Positions 43,490 to 52,168 of a DNA stretch of 64,000 bases are shown here, in pieces. Position 1 is the first letter of the stretch, and every line of letters begins with the position of its first letter. The position numbers were made by a program, and so were the translations under genes. Location of the stretch: positions 1 through 64,000 of the forward strand of contig NZ_JHYI01000006.1 in the NCBI RefSeq assembly GCF_000621445.1, given 5' to 3'. Source of the DNA: Alkalihalobacillus bogoriensis ATCC BAA-922 (GTDB lineage Bacteria; Bacillota; Bacilli; Bacillales; Bacillaceae_F). A model generated the notes under the pieces. It was not told the DNA's origin and made no database searches. It was given only the letters and a program-made list of their open reading frames with translations.

Positions 43490-43777
43490 CTAATCGTCAA
43501 AAGTACTATTATAAGGCTCTGCATACAAATCAATATCAAAATTCGCTTTTATCTTTTTGATCTTTTCACATAAATCCCATAAGTTATCAACAATCCTGAT
43601 TTCAACACTTCTTTTTTATTAGTTCCCTAAATAAATCTTCTATCACTACCCTCAAACAATTCATTTATGCCAATTCTTTACCAGAAATTCTTCAACAAAT
43701 TTCTCTATATCTCTGTGATCCATTGAGCGAAGAATTAGACTATCAATATATAATAATTCATTTACAAACTTCTCCGT
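43490..43777 (-). pseudogene. Frameshifted remnant, unknown family
   Basis: Three consecutive reading frames on the - strand make one continuous-looking protein: FVNELLYIDSLILRSMDHRD...FLVKNW, then a piece near VVIEDLFRELIK, then EIRIVDNLWDLCEKIKKIKA ending FDD at the stop 43490-43492. At least two frameshifts separate them. A GGAG-ATG start near 43764 is in yet another frame. No family recognised. Confidence 0.6.
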
Positions 43778-43793
43778 TTAGCGACACAAGGGC

Positions 43794-44336
43794 TTATTCT
43801 TTATATTGCTCCCATATATAATTACCTGTTTTCGTTTCAATGTCAGAAAGTTCTTTATACCACAGCACTTCATCTTCACCTTCTAAATCTAATACAACCT
43901 GTTCTAAAACTGTTCGAATAAACGTAATGTTTTTATTAATTTCTTCCTTAAAAACCTCGTAATCTTTTCCTTCAACTAGATTTTTTTCTAACTCCCGATA
44001 CTGTCTTATTATATTTTTTATCTGCTCATCGATAATTTGAACATTTGCACTCATACCCCTATAGCCATTTGCGATTTCATTTAAATTACCAATATATCTT
44101 TCTAAAAGAACATCGCCATTTTCTTCCTTTTGTAACGTTTCAATCCAAACATCAACATCACCTTCATTTAAATAAAAAAGTGTCAATGAGACAGTATCTT
44201 GGTAGGCTGCACCTTTGCTTACTTTGAAATTATTATTTTCTTTATAGAGGTTAAAATTAAAGTACATTGATAAAGCCAAGACAATAACAATCCCATAAAC
44301 AGTTATCTTTTGTTTTTTCACCTTATTTCTCTCCAT
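43794..44336 (-). CDS. Membrane-anchored extracytoplasmic protein
   Basis: A 180-residue protein with an N-terminal membrane anchor (ITVYGIVIVLALSMYFNFNLY, ~11-31). The rest is helical and acidic, probably outside the cell (QTLQKEENGDVLLERYIGNL; EINKNITFIRTVLEQVVLDL). Behind AGGAGG. No family recognised. Intact. Confidence 0.68.
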   Translation of the reverse strand: MERNKVKKQKITVYGIVIVLALSMYFNFNLYKENNNFKVSKGAAYQDTVSLTLFYLNEGDVDVWIETLQKEENGDVLLERYIGNLNEIANGYRGMSANVQIIDEQIKNIIRQYRELEKNLVEGKDYEVFKEEINKNITFIRTVLEQVVLDLEGEDEVLWYKELSDIETKTGNYIWEQYKE

Positions 44337-44387
44337 TCGTCCTCCTAGGAAAATACTACATTAAAATTGAAAATAGCTTGTTCCACA

Positions 44388-44451
44388 TTACTGCCTATAA
44401 CGAAAGAAGCGACTGTTCTTTCTCAGCATTCGCACTCCGTTTATACAATAG
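44388..44451. repeat. Cassette-type repeat R2
   Basis: Left core ACTGCCTATAACGAAAGAAG, right core TTCGCACTCCGTTTATACAA, with GCGACTGTTCTTTCTCAGC between. Confidence 0.55.
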
Positions 44452-44466
44452 TTGTAGCATCGTTAA

Positions 44467-44541
44467 TCACATTTTCTTTCTTCGTTTGGTTATAAGAGTT
44501 ATCATCAAGCCAGTTAATCCCGCAACAAAGAAAGGTGGGGT
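44467..44541 (-). pseudogene. C-terminal scrap of a membrane protein
   Basis: An open stretch of about 24 codons (TPPFFVAGLTGLMITLITKR then KKM and stop) just before repeat R2 reads like the last helix and basic end of a lost membrane protein. No upstream part is recognisable in 44541-44680. Weak but in keeping with the decayed array. Confidence 0.3.
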
Positions 44542-44686
44542 ACTTCAAGCTAGATAACCCAATTGTCCTGTAAACAATGATATGATTGGCTTAATTTAAT
44601 TATAGTTGTTTAAGCATTCTTCTCTGTTTCTTAAATAACCGTTGTTATAATTTCAACATTAATTTCCTTTTTTTGTAGTACCAAAA

Positions 44687-44734
44687 ATGCGTTCCTACTT
44701 TATTGCAGAAACGCACGCATTACTTGAAAAACAA
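44687..44734. repeat. Cassette-type repeat R3
   Basis: ATGCGTTCCTACTTTATTGCAG and ACGCACGCATTACTTGAAAA flank a short centre; GCGT/ACGC arms can pair. The right core ends about five bases from the stop of the gene at 44739. Confidence 0.55.
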
Positions 44735-44738
44735 AACA

Positions 44739-45041
44739 TCAATTTTCTTTTTTCACGAAATGCAGAAACCACCTTATAATTCCAATCACTAAAATGAGAA
44801 TCCCATTAGCCAATGTTATAAATCCTAAAAATGCTCCAGCAAAGCCTGCGCCTTCTCCTGTTCCTCCAGCACTGAAATGAAGAAATGCAGCGCCACTTGC
44901 AAAACCAATAATTGGAGCCAATACCATCATAATAACGCCTGATACCATAAGATTTAATTTTTCTTTTAAAAACAACACGATGAAAACAATATTAAGCGAT
45001 ATTAAAATTAAGCTAAATAATGCCACTATCAAATCTTCCAT
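44739..45041 (-). CDS. Small membrane protein, Gly-rich centre
   Basis: A 100-residue protein with three membrane segments (~4-24, ~33-56, ~66-93) and a Gly/Ala-rich loop (FSAGGTGEGAGFAGAFLGF). Behind AAAGGGGGAC. No family named. Confidence 0.65.
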   Translation of the reverse strand: MEDLIVALFSLILISLNIVFIVLFLKEKLNLMVSGVIMMVLAPIIGFASGAAFLHFSAGGTGEGAGFAGAFLGFITLANGILILVIGIIRWFLHFVKKEN

Positions 45042-45101
45042 AATGTCCCCCTTTATCAGTTAAATTTTACCATAAAGAACAAAAAATATATATTTAATAA
45101 A

Positions 45102-45160
45102 CATGCTCATTAGCAGAAAAAGCAATGGCAGTTATACGCTCACATCCCATAGTTAAGTAA
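45102..45160. repeat. Cassette-type repeat R4
   Basis: Left core ATGCTCATTAGCAGAAAAAG, right core CACATCCCATAGTTAAGTAA. It lies just downstream of the ASCH gene stop at 45168. Confidence 0.65.
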
Positions 45161-45167
45161 TTTGGCT

Positions 45168-45506
45168 TTAATATTTTATTGTAATTGCTAATGTCCCCCA
45201 TTCTTTTTCTTGTTCTGGTGTGTATATCTCGTATGTTTCATCCAATATTTGTTGCATTGTCCAACCGTCACAATCAAAATACTGGAAAGGAATATCCTCA
45301 TACATCGCTTGAAACGTATTGTATATTTTTAAGTCTGTAACTTTTACTTGTAATGTTTCATCTTGTTCAGGCACCTTAATGAATTCAATCGTATCGCCAA
45401 CTTTGATCATTCTTCTTTTTTCATCATTTAACCGTACTTCAACCTTTTTCTGACCTTCTTTAATTGATTTGAAATATTCTCCATACAATCCCATTTGATG
45501 TATCAC
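45168..45506 (-). CDS. ASCH-domain protein
   Basis: A 112-residue single-domain ASCH protein; the fold is PUA-like and is thought to bind RNA or act on modified nucleosides. It shows the motif region GLYGEYFKSIKEGQKKVEVRLND and VGDTIEFIK, with a C-terminal WGTLAITIKY. The start is GTG behind AGAGGTG. Single same-strand gene between repeats R4 and R5. Confidence 0.85.
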   Translation of the reverse strand: MIHQMGLYGEYFKSIKEGQKKVEVRLNDEKRRMIKVGDTIEFIKVPEQDETLQVKVTDLKIYNTFQAMYEDIPFQYFDCDGWTMQQILDETYEIYTPEQEKEWGTLAITIKY

Positions 45507-45570
45507 TGTGATTCACCTCTGCTTCACATTCTTCTATACCTTATTGTGTTAAACTCCTTTTATAAGAAGT

Positions 45571-45613
45571 AAATAGCCCTGTTCAGTATTTGCTTCCAAT
45601 TACTTGAAATGCA
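45571..45613. repeat. Cassette-type repeat R5 (short)
   Basis: ATAGCCCTGTTCAGTATTTG and CTTCCAATTACTTGAAATGC are close to the two cores, without a clear hairpin between them. Confidence 0.45.
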
Positions 45614-45693
45614 TTTCTTCACATAATTATTATATTCGCTTGAATTATAATAGGAATACTACACTATACTCATTCTTGTTTATTGTCTTACCC

Positions 45694-46735
45694 TCACTCT
45701 GTTATTATTTTTCTTACTTCTCTAGTTAATGCCGCACCTCCACCATCATCATTAGAAAGTGCTATAAAGATATTAGATATAGTCATCGTTAGGATAAATA
45801 TCTAATCTATTACTAACACCAGGGAAGCCTCCATCGTGGCCAAATATCGGGTGCCCATTTATACTTTCAACAAAAAATCCGTATCCATAACCCAGAGTGA
45901 AGTTCTCATTAGTATCGATATTTTCCTTTTCCGTTGTTATTGTTGCTGTCAGATCTGCACTAATTAATTTACTATTTAATACCCCTACAGAAAACTTCCA
46001 CAAATCATTGATGGTTGAATATCCACCACCTGCCGCTGAACCTTTTGTACATATAGAAAGATTATTAGTTTTTTCCTCTTGAAATGCCCCATCAAAATTA
46101 AAATTTGTATATCCTATTCCTAATTCTTCGGTATCCCAACTTGTTTCAAAAAAAACAGTATCATTCATATCTAGCGGTTTAAAAATGTATCTAGTAACAA
46201 ATTCAAAGTAATCTTTTTAGAAACACTTTCGATTACTAACCCTAATAAAATAAAACCACCATTACTGTATTGAAATCGTGTTCCTGGTTCAAAATGGAGC
46301 TTATCTTCAATAAATAGTGCTAGATAGTCAACAAGATTCTTTATTTCAGTCCTATTTTCTAGAAATTTATCATTAAAGAAATCTCCCACACCTGAAGAAT
46401 GCGTTAATAAATGGTGAAGCGTAATTTTATCATGGGGAAATTCAGGAATAAATTTTTTCACTGTATCTGAAAGTGATAATTGACCTTGTTCTTCAAGTAT
46501 TGCGATAGCAAGACTTGTAAACATTTTATTCATCGATGCTAAATTGAATTTTGGTATCGATAGAATTTAATATATTTTTATCAGTATTTGCTAATCCGTA
46601 CGCTTGAGAATATAGTACCTTCTCTTTGGTACCTATTAACACCGCTCCTGAAAACCTACCCCGTTTTGCTAGATTTACCACTTGCTGGTTCACCTGACTA
46701 ATTAGTTCATGGTTATTTTTTCTTAATACATTCAA
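45694..46735 (-). pseudogene. Serine beta-lactamase-like hydrolase, three frameshifts
   Basis: A class-C/PBP-like serine hydrolase broken into four frames. Its motifs survive across the breaks: SMNK (SxxK, in the frame reading KFNLASMNKMF near 46530), YSN in RFQYSNGGF, and HDG in IFGHDGGFPG as the KTG equivalent. Frameshifts are near 46540, 46200 and 45780. The last piece, IFIALSNDDGGG...IITE, ends at 45694. Intact length would be about 345 residues. No signal peptide is evident. Confidence 0.85.
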
Positions 46736-46909
46736 TAAATCTCCTCATTTCTTCTTTTCTTTCCTTTCCTTATTATTAATTCTATAATACCAATGAAAAA
46801 CCCCTGAGTTATCTGCATTAGGAGGATTTTCACACACTATAATCTCTTAAATCTATTACCTTGCTCATTGAACAAAAGAAAGATGGTAAACTTTGTTTAG
46901 CTATAGCAT

Positions 46910-47070
46910 TCATCTATTTAAAGGGTAACCTTTCACAAACCTTCGTTTTTTAAGACAGGTCTCATTAATTGCCCAGACTAGACCAATACTATGATTTACA
47001 TCTATTCTTTTAGGTAGCCTTGACTCAATACAGAAATATCACTTTCTTCACTCACATGAAATAACCTCAT
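46910..47070 (-). pseudogene. DUF6886-like remnant
   Basis: AAGGAG precedes an ATG at 47070 and MRLFHVSEESDISVLSQGYLK, then a frameshift to RIDVNHSIGLVWAINETCL and a stop at 46910. MRLFHVSEE...KGLVWAINE is the start of a small Bacillus protein family (DUF6886 as I recall). Most of the C-terminal half is gone. The rest of 46736-47308 holds nothing else that I can support. Confidence 0.55.
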
Positions 47071-47141
47071 AATATCTCCTTATATTTCGAATTACTCATT
47101 TGAGTTCTAGCTAGGGATTCAAAATTCCTTTTTGAGCAAAT

Positions 47142-47203
47142 CTGCGCAATAATTGAAAAGCGACAGCTCTTTTTCCGCTGTCGCTCGCTGTTAGTTCATT
47201 ATG
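47142..47203. repeat. Cassette-type repeat R6
   Basis: Left core CTGCGCAATAATTGAAAAG, perfect central stem CGACAGC/GCTGTCG, right core CGCTCGCTGTTAGTTCATTA. The best hairpin of the set. Confidence 0.75.
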
Positions 47204-47308
47204 TAAAATAACTTAATAACTGTCTTACTAGTAGAAAAGCTCCCGTTAACCATCCATATAGATTTACACATTAATTGCACATAATATAAATGATGCAACA
47301 ATAAGTAA

Positions 47309-47593
47309 TTATTTTTTGTTTTTTAGCTCTAAAAGCATAGGAGATATATTTAATAAAATCGATATAATCGTCAAAACCCATAACGCTGTTTCCATCGTAG
47401 GCACTACATCTACTAAAGCAGACCAGTCTTCCACCTTTACCCAATTGGACACCATACTGTATTCTGCAACAAGTGTTAGTGCTGTAAATGATAATCCCAT
47501 TGCCATTGCTAATTTATAATCTTTGCCTGTTCCATACATATAAAGATTTATAAAAGTTGCTACTATAGCAATTAGTCCTAATATTAACCACAT
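47309..47593 (-). CDS. Small three-helix membrane protein
   Basis: A 94-residue protein with membrane segments at ~2-18, ~28-48 and ~67-88 and a basic end LELKNKK. Behind GGAGG. No family recognised; intact. Confidence 0.65.
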   Translation of the reverse strand: MWLILGLIAIVATFINLYMYGTGKDYKLAMAMGLSFTALTLVAEYSMVSNWVKVEDWSALVDVVPTMETALWVLTIISILLNISPMLLELKNKK

Positions 47594-47682
47594 AACTATA
47601 CCTCCACTATTTTTTTATTTAAGATAAACATAAACATTTATCTACAAATATATATTAAAATTTCCTGTTATCTTATTTTTAA

Positions 47683-47735
47683 ATCTGGACCGTTTGTTGA
47701 ATAATGTTATTGTAGCAATGTAGACAAGATTTTCT
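47683..47735. repeat. Cassette-type repeat R7 (degenerate)
   Basis: TCTGGACCGTTTGTTGAATAATG matches the left core. The right half is not clear. Confidence 0.4.
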
Positions 47736-47745
47736 TATGATTGTT

Positions 47746-47880
47746 TCAAAGTCTTATCAAATCAAAACTGTTTGTACTAATTAAACTCTTTATGTTCTTC
47801 ATTTTACTCCATGCCAAGTCATATTGACATTTATCAATAATCTCTTTTGTTAAAGCCTCACCAATTTCATCTGCCTTTTA
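47746..47880 (-). pseudogene. Orphan C-terminal coding remnant
   Basis: Directly behind the APH gene an open stretch of ~44 codons without a start reads KADEIGEALTKEIIDK then CQYDLAWSKMKNIKSLI and ends at 47746. Codon use looks protein-like. No family recognised; probably the tail of a deleted gene. Confidence 0.4.
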
Positions 47881-47886
47881 AATTAC

Positions 47887-48816
47887 TTATCTCACACCCT
47901 GTAAAATCGTGTTTTCTATATTTATTCTATTTTCATAAACCCATAGAAACATTTCTTTATTAACTTCATAAATTTCTTTATTGTTGGAAAAATAAGACAT
48001 AAAAACAGTTTGGATACACAGCATTATATACCATAGAGATTTAATTTCACTAAATGATAAAGGATTGTATAGATTATATCCAGTTACTAAATCACCAACG
48101 AAATTAATCCATTTTCCCCTTAAATTCTCCTTTGAGAAAACTTCACTTAACACACTCGTTGAACAATAACAGATATCAAATGTATTAACATTTATCTCAG
48201 CAATATCGAAATCAATTACACCACTTAATAAGCCACCTTTAAAAACTATATTATGAATGTGGCTATCCCTATGTATTAGCTGTTTTGGTAAAGATTCAAC
48301 TACTTTTTTAATGTCATCTTCTAACTGTTGATATACCTTTAACAGTTTTTTAGAATTATCGACTTTTTTAATTTCGTTTACTGCATACCCGTAAACCATA
48401 TGGTATACGTCTTTTTGTGGAAACTCAATAGCAAAGTTTATTGAGTTCATTGCTTTGTTTAAAGTAGCAATCGTTTCACCCAGAAGTTTTGGTATCATAG
48501 AATTTTGTAGAGTTTCGGTAGCACTAAAGGTTTCACCATAAATATAATTGTAAATACAGTAGTTGGCATTTTTATAATTAACCATTAAATCACCAAACTT
48601 AGTGTACAATGGAATTTGAGTTGGGAATTTATTTTTTCCAAGATGTTTTAGCAATTTTAATTCCTTTTCAAATTGTTCGAGGCTTCCCTTCTTCTTCAAA
48701 ACATATTTTTCATTAGCAGCTGAAATAATTAAGGTTGCCCGTTCCGAAAGTGCTTTAAAATCCCTAACATTAATTTCTCAATTCAAAGAAATATTTCTAA
48801 TATCTAAAAACTCCAT
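47887..48816 (-). pseudogene. Aminoglycoside phosphotransferase-like kinase, in-frame TGA
   Basis: A protein of the APH/choline-kinase fold with the catalytic loop LIHRDSHIHN and the metal motif GVIDFDIAE. A proper start (GGAGG then ATG at 48816) opens the frame as MEFLDIRNISLN, but codon 13 is TGA (48778-48780); the frame then continues cleanly for ~296 codons. A TTG at 48699 could start a shorter 270-residue protein, but has no binding site and would lose the first strands. Either inactivated recently or read through. Substrate unknown. Confidence 0.72.
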
Positions 48817-48904
48817 TATTGTTCCTCCAGCTCTACTATAGGTAATATTATTTTGTTTTCCTATCTAACATCCTCCATATTTAAAAACTCCAGTCAAACT
48901 CTAT

Positions 48905-48962
48905 TGCCCATTAGTTGAAAAGCGACAGCTTTGTTTCGCTATCGTCCCCGTTAGTGTTCATA
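48905..48962. repeat. Cassette-type repeat R8
   Basis: A clear example: TGCCCATTAGTTGAAAAG, stem CGACAGC/GCTATCG with a 7-nt loop, then CGTCCCCGTTAGTGTTCATA. It ends 14 bp from the stop of the acetyltransferase gene at 48976. Confidence 0.78.
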
Positions 48963-48975
48963 AACTAAATGTTTA

Positions 48976-49407
48976 TTATCTCAATTTAAAATAAATTATT
49001 TCAGGGTCTCCTTCATCTAAGTTTTCAACAACTCCACTTTGTTTGAAACCATTTGCTATAAATACTTTTTGCATATCCTTGTTTGATTGATTAGTTGATG
49101 AAAATACTTTTTCGGTAGGCGATATATTAACAAAATAATCCATCAAAGATGTTGCATATCCTTTACGTCTTGCTTTTGGTGATACTATTATCAATGATAT
49201 AAAACTGTTATTAAAGAAATTGGTATCGAATATTAAAAATCCAACAATCTTACTTTCACAAATAACAACTATGCATCTGTCATCTTCAACCGCTTTTTTT
49301 ATGTGCTCCCGTCTGCTATCGTTTCCTGTAACTTCTCTATCAACTGCAATAATATTTTCGACATCTTCTAATTTTGCTTTTATCACATTTTTTAATTCCA
49401 AATTCAA
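48976..49407 (-). CDS. GNAT-family N-acetyltransferase
   Basis: A 143-residue acetyl-CoA-dependent transferase. The acetyl-CoA loop is LIIVSPKARRKGYATSLMDY (R/QxxGxG/A type) near residues 73-92. The start is a TTG, either at 49407 or two codons on, with GGGAGG just upstream. Substrate cannot be predicted. Single same-strand gene bordered by R8 and R9. Confidence 0.85.
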   Translation of the reverse strand: MNLELKNVIKAKLEDVENIIAVDREVTGNDSRREHIKKAVEDDRCIVVICESKIVGFLIFDTNFFNNSFISLIIVSPKARRKGYATSLMDYFVNISPTEKVFSSTNQSNKDMQKVFIANGFKQSGVVENLDEGDPEIIYFKLR

Positions 49408-49462
49408 ATTCCTCCCGATACAACCTATAAATTAAGTATTTGCTTCTTTAGTTTAACGTTCT

Positions 49463-49541
49463 TTTCCAGTTAGCAGCCATAAAAAAGAGCTATAGCAATG
49501 CAATCCTATTTTTCTAATGCCTCTTTTAGTTGAAGAACAAC
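49463..49541. repeat. Cassette-type repeat R9
   Basis: Left core TTCCAGTTAGCAGCCATAAA, right core GCCTCTTTTAGTTGAAGAAC, with CTATAG... between. Confidence 0.6.
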
Positions 49542-49558
49542 TATGGGTTATTACTTTT

Positions 49559-50032
49559 CTAAAAAGGTAACGTCATCTTTTGGCTAACGCTTTTCATTCC
49601 TTGACTCTCATAAAAAGAAATGGCATTTTGATTAAACTCCCATACGTTTAAATCCAATGATGATGCCCCTTTGTTCTTAGACCATTTAACACATTCATCG
49701 AATAACACTCTACCTATTCCTTTTCTTTGATTACTATATTTAACTCCAAAATCATTCATATAAGCATATTTTCTTGGTGTCATAGATTCGAAAGGAGGAG
49801 CCTCTTTTATTTCCATTACAGCGAATCCAACTACTTCTCCATTTTCTCTTGCCACTAATATTTCATAATCGGAGTCTTCCAATAACTCTTGAAAATAGGA
49901 TTCTGGCATTACATGGTCTATTTTTTTAAATATATATGGTAATGCTTCAGCATGTTCATCTTGTCCTTCCTTAACAATGGAATTAACGGCATAAAAATCA
50001 CTCGTGTTAGCAGTTTCAATTATTAAATTCAT
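49559..50032 (-). CDS. GNAT-family N-acetyltransferase
   Basis: A 157-residue acetyltransferase with motif A YMNDFGVKYSNQRKGIGRVL (QRKGIG) near residues 98-117 and motif B SFYESQGM. It is unlike its neighbour at 48976, so not a local duplication. Behind GAGGGGGAA. Confidence 0.88.
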   Translation of the reverse strand: MNLIIETANTSDFYAVNSIVKEGQDEHAEALPYIFKKIDHVMPESYFQELLEDSDYEILVARENGEVVGFAVMEIKEAPPFESMTPRKYAYMNDFGVKYSNQRKGIGRVLFDECVKWSKNKGASSLDLNVWEFNQNAISFYESQGMKSVSQKMTLPF

Positions 50033-50082
50033 TTTTATTCCCCCTCCATATTTACAATATATTATAACATTTTATGGAAGTA

Positions 50083-50149
50083 ATCTGCTCGTTAGCGGAA
50101 AAAAACATTCTTGTTGCTGTTGCAGAAACGCTCCCATTAGTAAAACAAC
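50083..50149. repeat. Cassette-type repeat R10
   Basis: Left core CTGCTCGTTAGCGGAAAAAA, right core CGCTCCCATTAGTAAAACAA, with GTTGCTGTTGCAG between. The space 50150-50249 to the broken VOC gene holds nothing else. Confidence 0.72.
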
Positions 50150-50249
50150 AAATTTGCCTTTCTTTATTAAAATAAAATCATTAAATCCATTAGAAAAAAT
50201 AAAACAAACTATTTTTTTCTACCATATAACTTTTCCCATTCTAATCAAG

Positions 50250-50668
50250 TCATAATATTGTCTTCAGGTTTTGGTGAATCATTTAACATGGCAATAAACT
50301 CAATTGAATGACCATCAGGGTCTTTGAAGTAAATTGAAACAGCAGGCATAAAAGGGAATACTAATAAATTTTCAGAACTTTCTCCCAAAAAGTTGGTTGT
50401 TTCAATTCCTAAACCAAATAAATACTCTCTTGCTGAAGCTATTCTTCTAAATCAACTCTAAAGGCAAAATGTTGCCTTTGGATTAGAGAACTTGGTAGTT
50501 TTCTCTGATACCGAGCATAGACTCTCCAGGCTTACCAACCCAATAGAATGTTGACTTTCTATTTTCGTCCTCATATAAAGGGATAATATTTAGAAGTTTT
50601 TCATAAAAACCTGCCGATTGTTGGTAGTTGCTAACATTAATTTGCGTTTCAAATATACCTTTGATCAT
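50250..50668 (-). pseudogene. VOC/glyoxalase-family protein, two frameshifts
   Basis: Three frames join into one VOC protein: MIKGIFETQINVSNYQQS and following to NYQVL, then SLIQRQHFAFRVDLEE, then IASAREYLFGLGIET through VSIYFKDPDGHSIEFIAML, ending at 50250. The second frame holds a metal-site His (QHFAFRV) and the third the metal-site Glu (HSIEF). Frameshifts near 50485 and 50435. Intact length would be ~138 residues. Confidence 0.82.
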
Positions 50669-50728
50669 AGAAGAATAATCCACCTTTTTTAACTATTATA
50701 ATTATTAAACCATTATTAAATGGTACGA

Positions 50729-50797
50729 AACTGCCCCATTACTTCAATAAGAAAAGTGAAACCCTTGTTTAAGTATCGTCCCCTTTAATTTAAGTGT
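50729..50797. repeat. Cassette-type repeat R11
   Basis: Left core ACTGCCCCATTACTTCAATA, right core CGTCCCCTTTAATTTAAGTG. Confidence 0.72.
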
Positions 50798-50876
50798 AGA
50801 CATTCACAATATTTATATTTTAGCACTATCTATTACCCAAAAAAGGACTGCTTATCGCAGCCCATTTATAGAAATT

Positions 50877-51216
50877 TTAAGTTATTAAGTGCTCTATTTT
50901 AGTTCGAACATTGTTTAATACTTCTGTGTTCACTTTGCCAAATCTTTTTCGGATAATTCCTTTTGAAAGTGTATAAACTTTTGTCTGCTCTCACTGCCGA
51001 TGTAACTTTAAGAGCACCCTCGTCTAAATCTTTTTGTTTTATCACGACGGAATAATCAAGTTTTTTTAATTGTGATGTAATAGCAACAACAAGAATATCC
51101 TCAGTCATCTGATTATAATCATCATTTGAAATAATGAGAACAGGGCGTTGTTTTCTATTTGACAAGTCACTAAACGGTACTGGAATTAAAACAATGTCAC
51201 CTTGTTTATGAATCAT
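50877..51216 (-). pseudogene. MazF/PemK-type toxin, one frameshift
   Basis: An endoribonuclease-toxin homologue starting MIHKQGDIVLIPVPFSDLSN with the family core KQRPVLIISND. After VRADK the frame shifts by one base in an A-run near 50985, and the family-like end VYTLSKGIIRKRFG...IEHLIT continues in the other frame to 50877. As it stands the protein ends in a wrong 27-residue tail at 50899. It overlaps the antitoxin gene by 11 bp, the usual toxin-antitoxin layout. Confidence 0.8.
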
Positions 51217-51421
51217 TCCAAACCTCATCAACCTCATCATCTATATCATTAACCCAAAAATCAATGCTACTTTCGCTCGCTTTTGTTAAATCTTCTGATA
51301 AACTTTTCTCTTTTTTTGTCTTTAAATATTCAGCAAAGTCTAATATTTTATCGACTTCTTTCTCTGGAATTTCATCAATAATTTTTAGTAATCGTTCTTT
51401 AGCATTATTCATGATGTTCAT
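51206..51421 (-). CDS. Antitoxin of the MazF-type pair
   Basis: A 71-residue acidic protein, starting MNIMNNAKERLLKIIDEIPE behind GGAAGAGGTG. The helical segment DKILDFAEYLKTKKEK followed by an acidic tail (DFWVNDIDDEVDEVWND) is typical of small MazE-like/DUF2281 antitoxins of Bacillus. Intact, while its toxin is frameshifted, as expected if the toxin was lost first. Confidence 0.78.
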   Translation of the reverse strand: MNIMNNAKERLLKIIDEIPEKEVDKILDFAEYLKTKKEKSLSEDLTKASESSIDFWVNDIDDEVDEVWNDS

Positions 51422-51451
51422 CACCTCTTCCATGAATATTTTATCTATTTA

Positions 51452-51511
51452 TACCATTATCAAACACTTCAAACCATTGGTGTAAGTAAAGCCACCCATT
51501 AGCTCAATAAC
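51452..51511. repeat. Cassette-type repeat R12, contains a stop codon
   Basis: The right core GCCACCCATTAGCTCAATAA (51490-51509) overlaps the end of the HAD gene: its TAA at 51499-51501 is part of the core. The left core (ACCATTATCAAACACTTC) is degenerate. Confidence 0.6.
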
Positions 51512-52059
51512 TGGTTGCTAACATTTTTAATCCATTTACCTTTATCGTCTGCCAGTAAAGTGTTCCAACCTAAGTTCCGTGCTTCAATCAAATTTTTCTT
51601 TTGGTCGTCAACGAATAATACATTTTCATTTCCGTTTAAATGGGAATTTACTTTTAAGTATATATCAACTTGTGGTTTACAAAATCCTACTTCACCAGAA
51701 ATAGTTATACTTTTTATGTATTCTTCAACGGGTGTGATTAAATGTTTCACCCATTCAATACGATGATTACTTAACAAGTGAATATTAGCATACTTACTCC
51801 ATAAAGGGATTTCCTCAAGAGCAGGCAAAGGTTTAATCACTGTTAGTAATTTAGTTACAGCATACTCTTTATCTATGGTTGGGAACCTCTCTATCAACTT
51901 ATCCAAAAATTCTTCATCTGTAATTTTTCCTGTCCATAATTGTTCTCGGACTTCCTTTCTAAACTTGATAAGGTCATCATATGTAACTTCAAATCTTAAA
52001 GATAAGTTAGTTGCAATCACTCCTGCAATATCTAAAACTAAGTCAGTTTTTTTGCTCAT
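51499..52059 (-). CDS. HAD-superfamily hydrolase
   Basis: A 186-residue haloacid-dehalogenase-like protein. Motif I is LDIAGVI (nucleophile Asp10; the second Asp is replaced by Ala, as in the DxGGV subgroup of variable activity), motif II is LLSNHR, motif III lysine is in GFCKPQ, and motif IV is FVDDQKKN. A YihX-like phosphatase is the nearest idea. Behind GGAGG. Its final codons are supplied by repeat R12. Confidence 0.85.
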   Translation of the reverse strand: MSKKTDLVLDIAGVIATNLSLRFEVTYDDLIKFRKEVREQLWTGKITDEEFLDKLIERFPTIDKEYAVTKLLTVIKPLPALEEIPLWSKYANIHLLSNHRIEWVKHLITPVEEYIKSITISGEVGFCKPQVDIYLKVNSHLNGNENVLFVDDQKKNLIEARNLGWNTLLADDKGKWIKNVSNQLLS

Positions 52060-52101
52060 CTATTTCAACCTCCAGAATAAACTAACCTTCTTGTTCAAGT
52101 A

Positions 52102-52168
52102 TCCTGCTTCGTTAGCGCAATAAGACAAGCGATACCTTCTTAAAGTATAGCCATCCTTTAGCTGAACA
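52102..52168. repeat. Cassette-type repeat R13, contains a stop codon
   Basis: Left core CTGCTTCGTTAGCGCAATAA, stem CGATAC/GTATAG, right core GCCATCCTTTAGCTGAAC. The TAA of the gene at 52158 is inside the right core. Confidence 0.75.
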
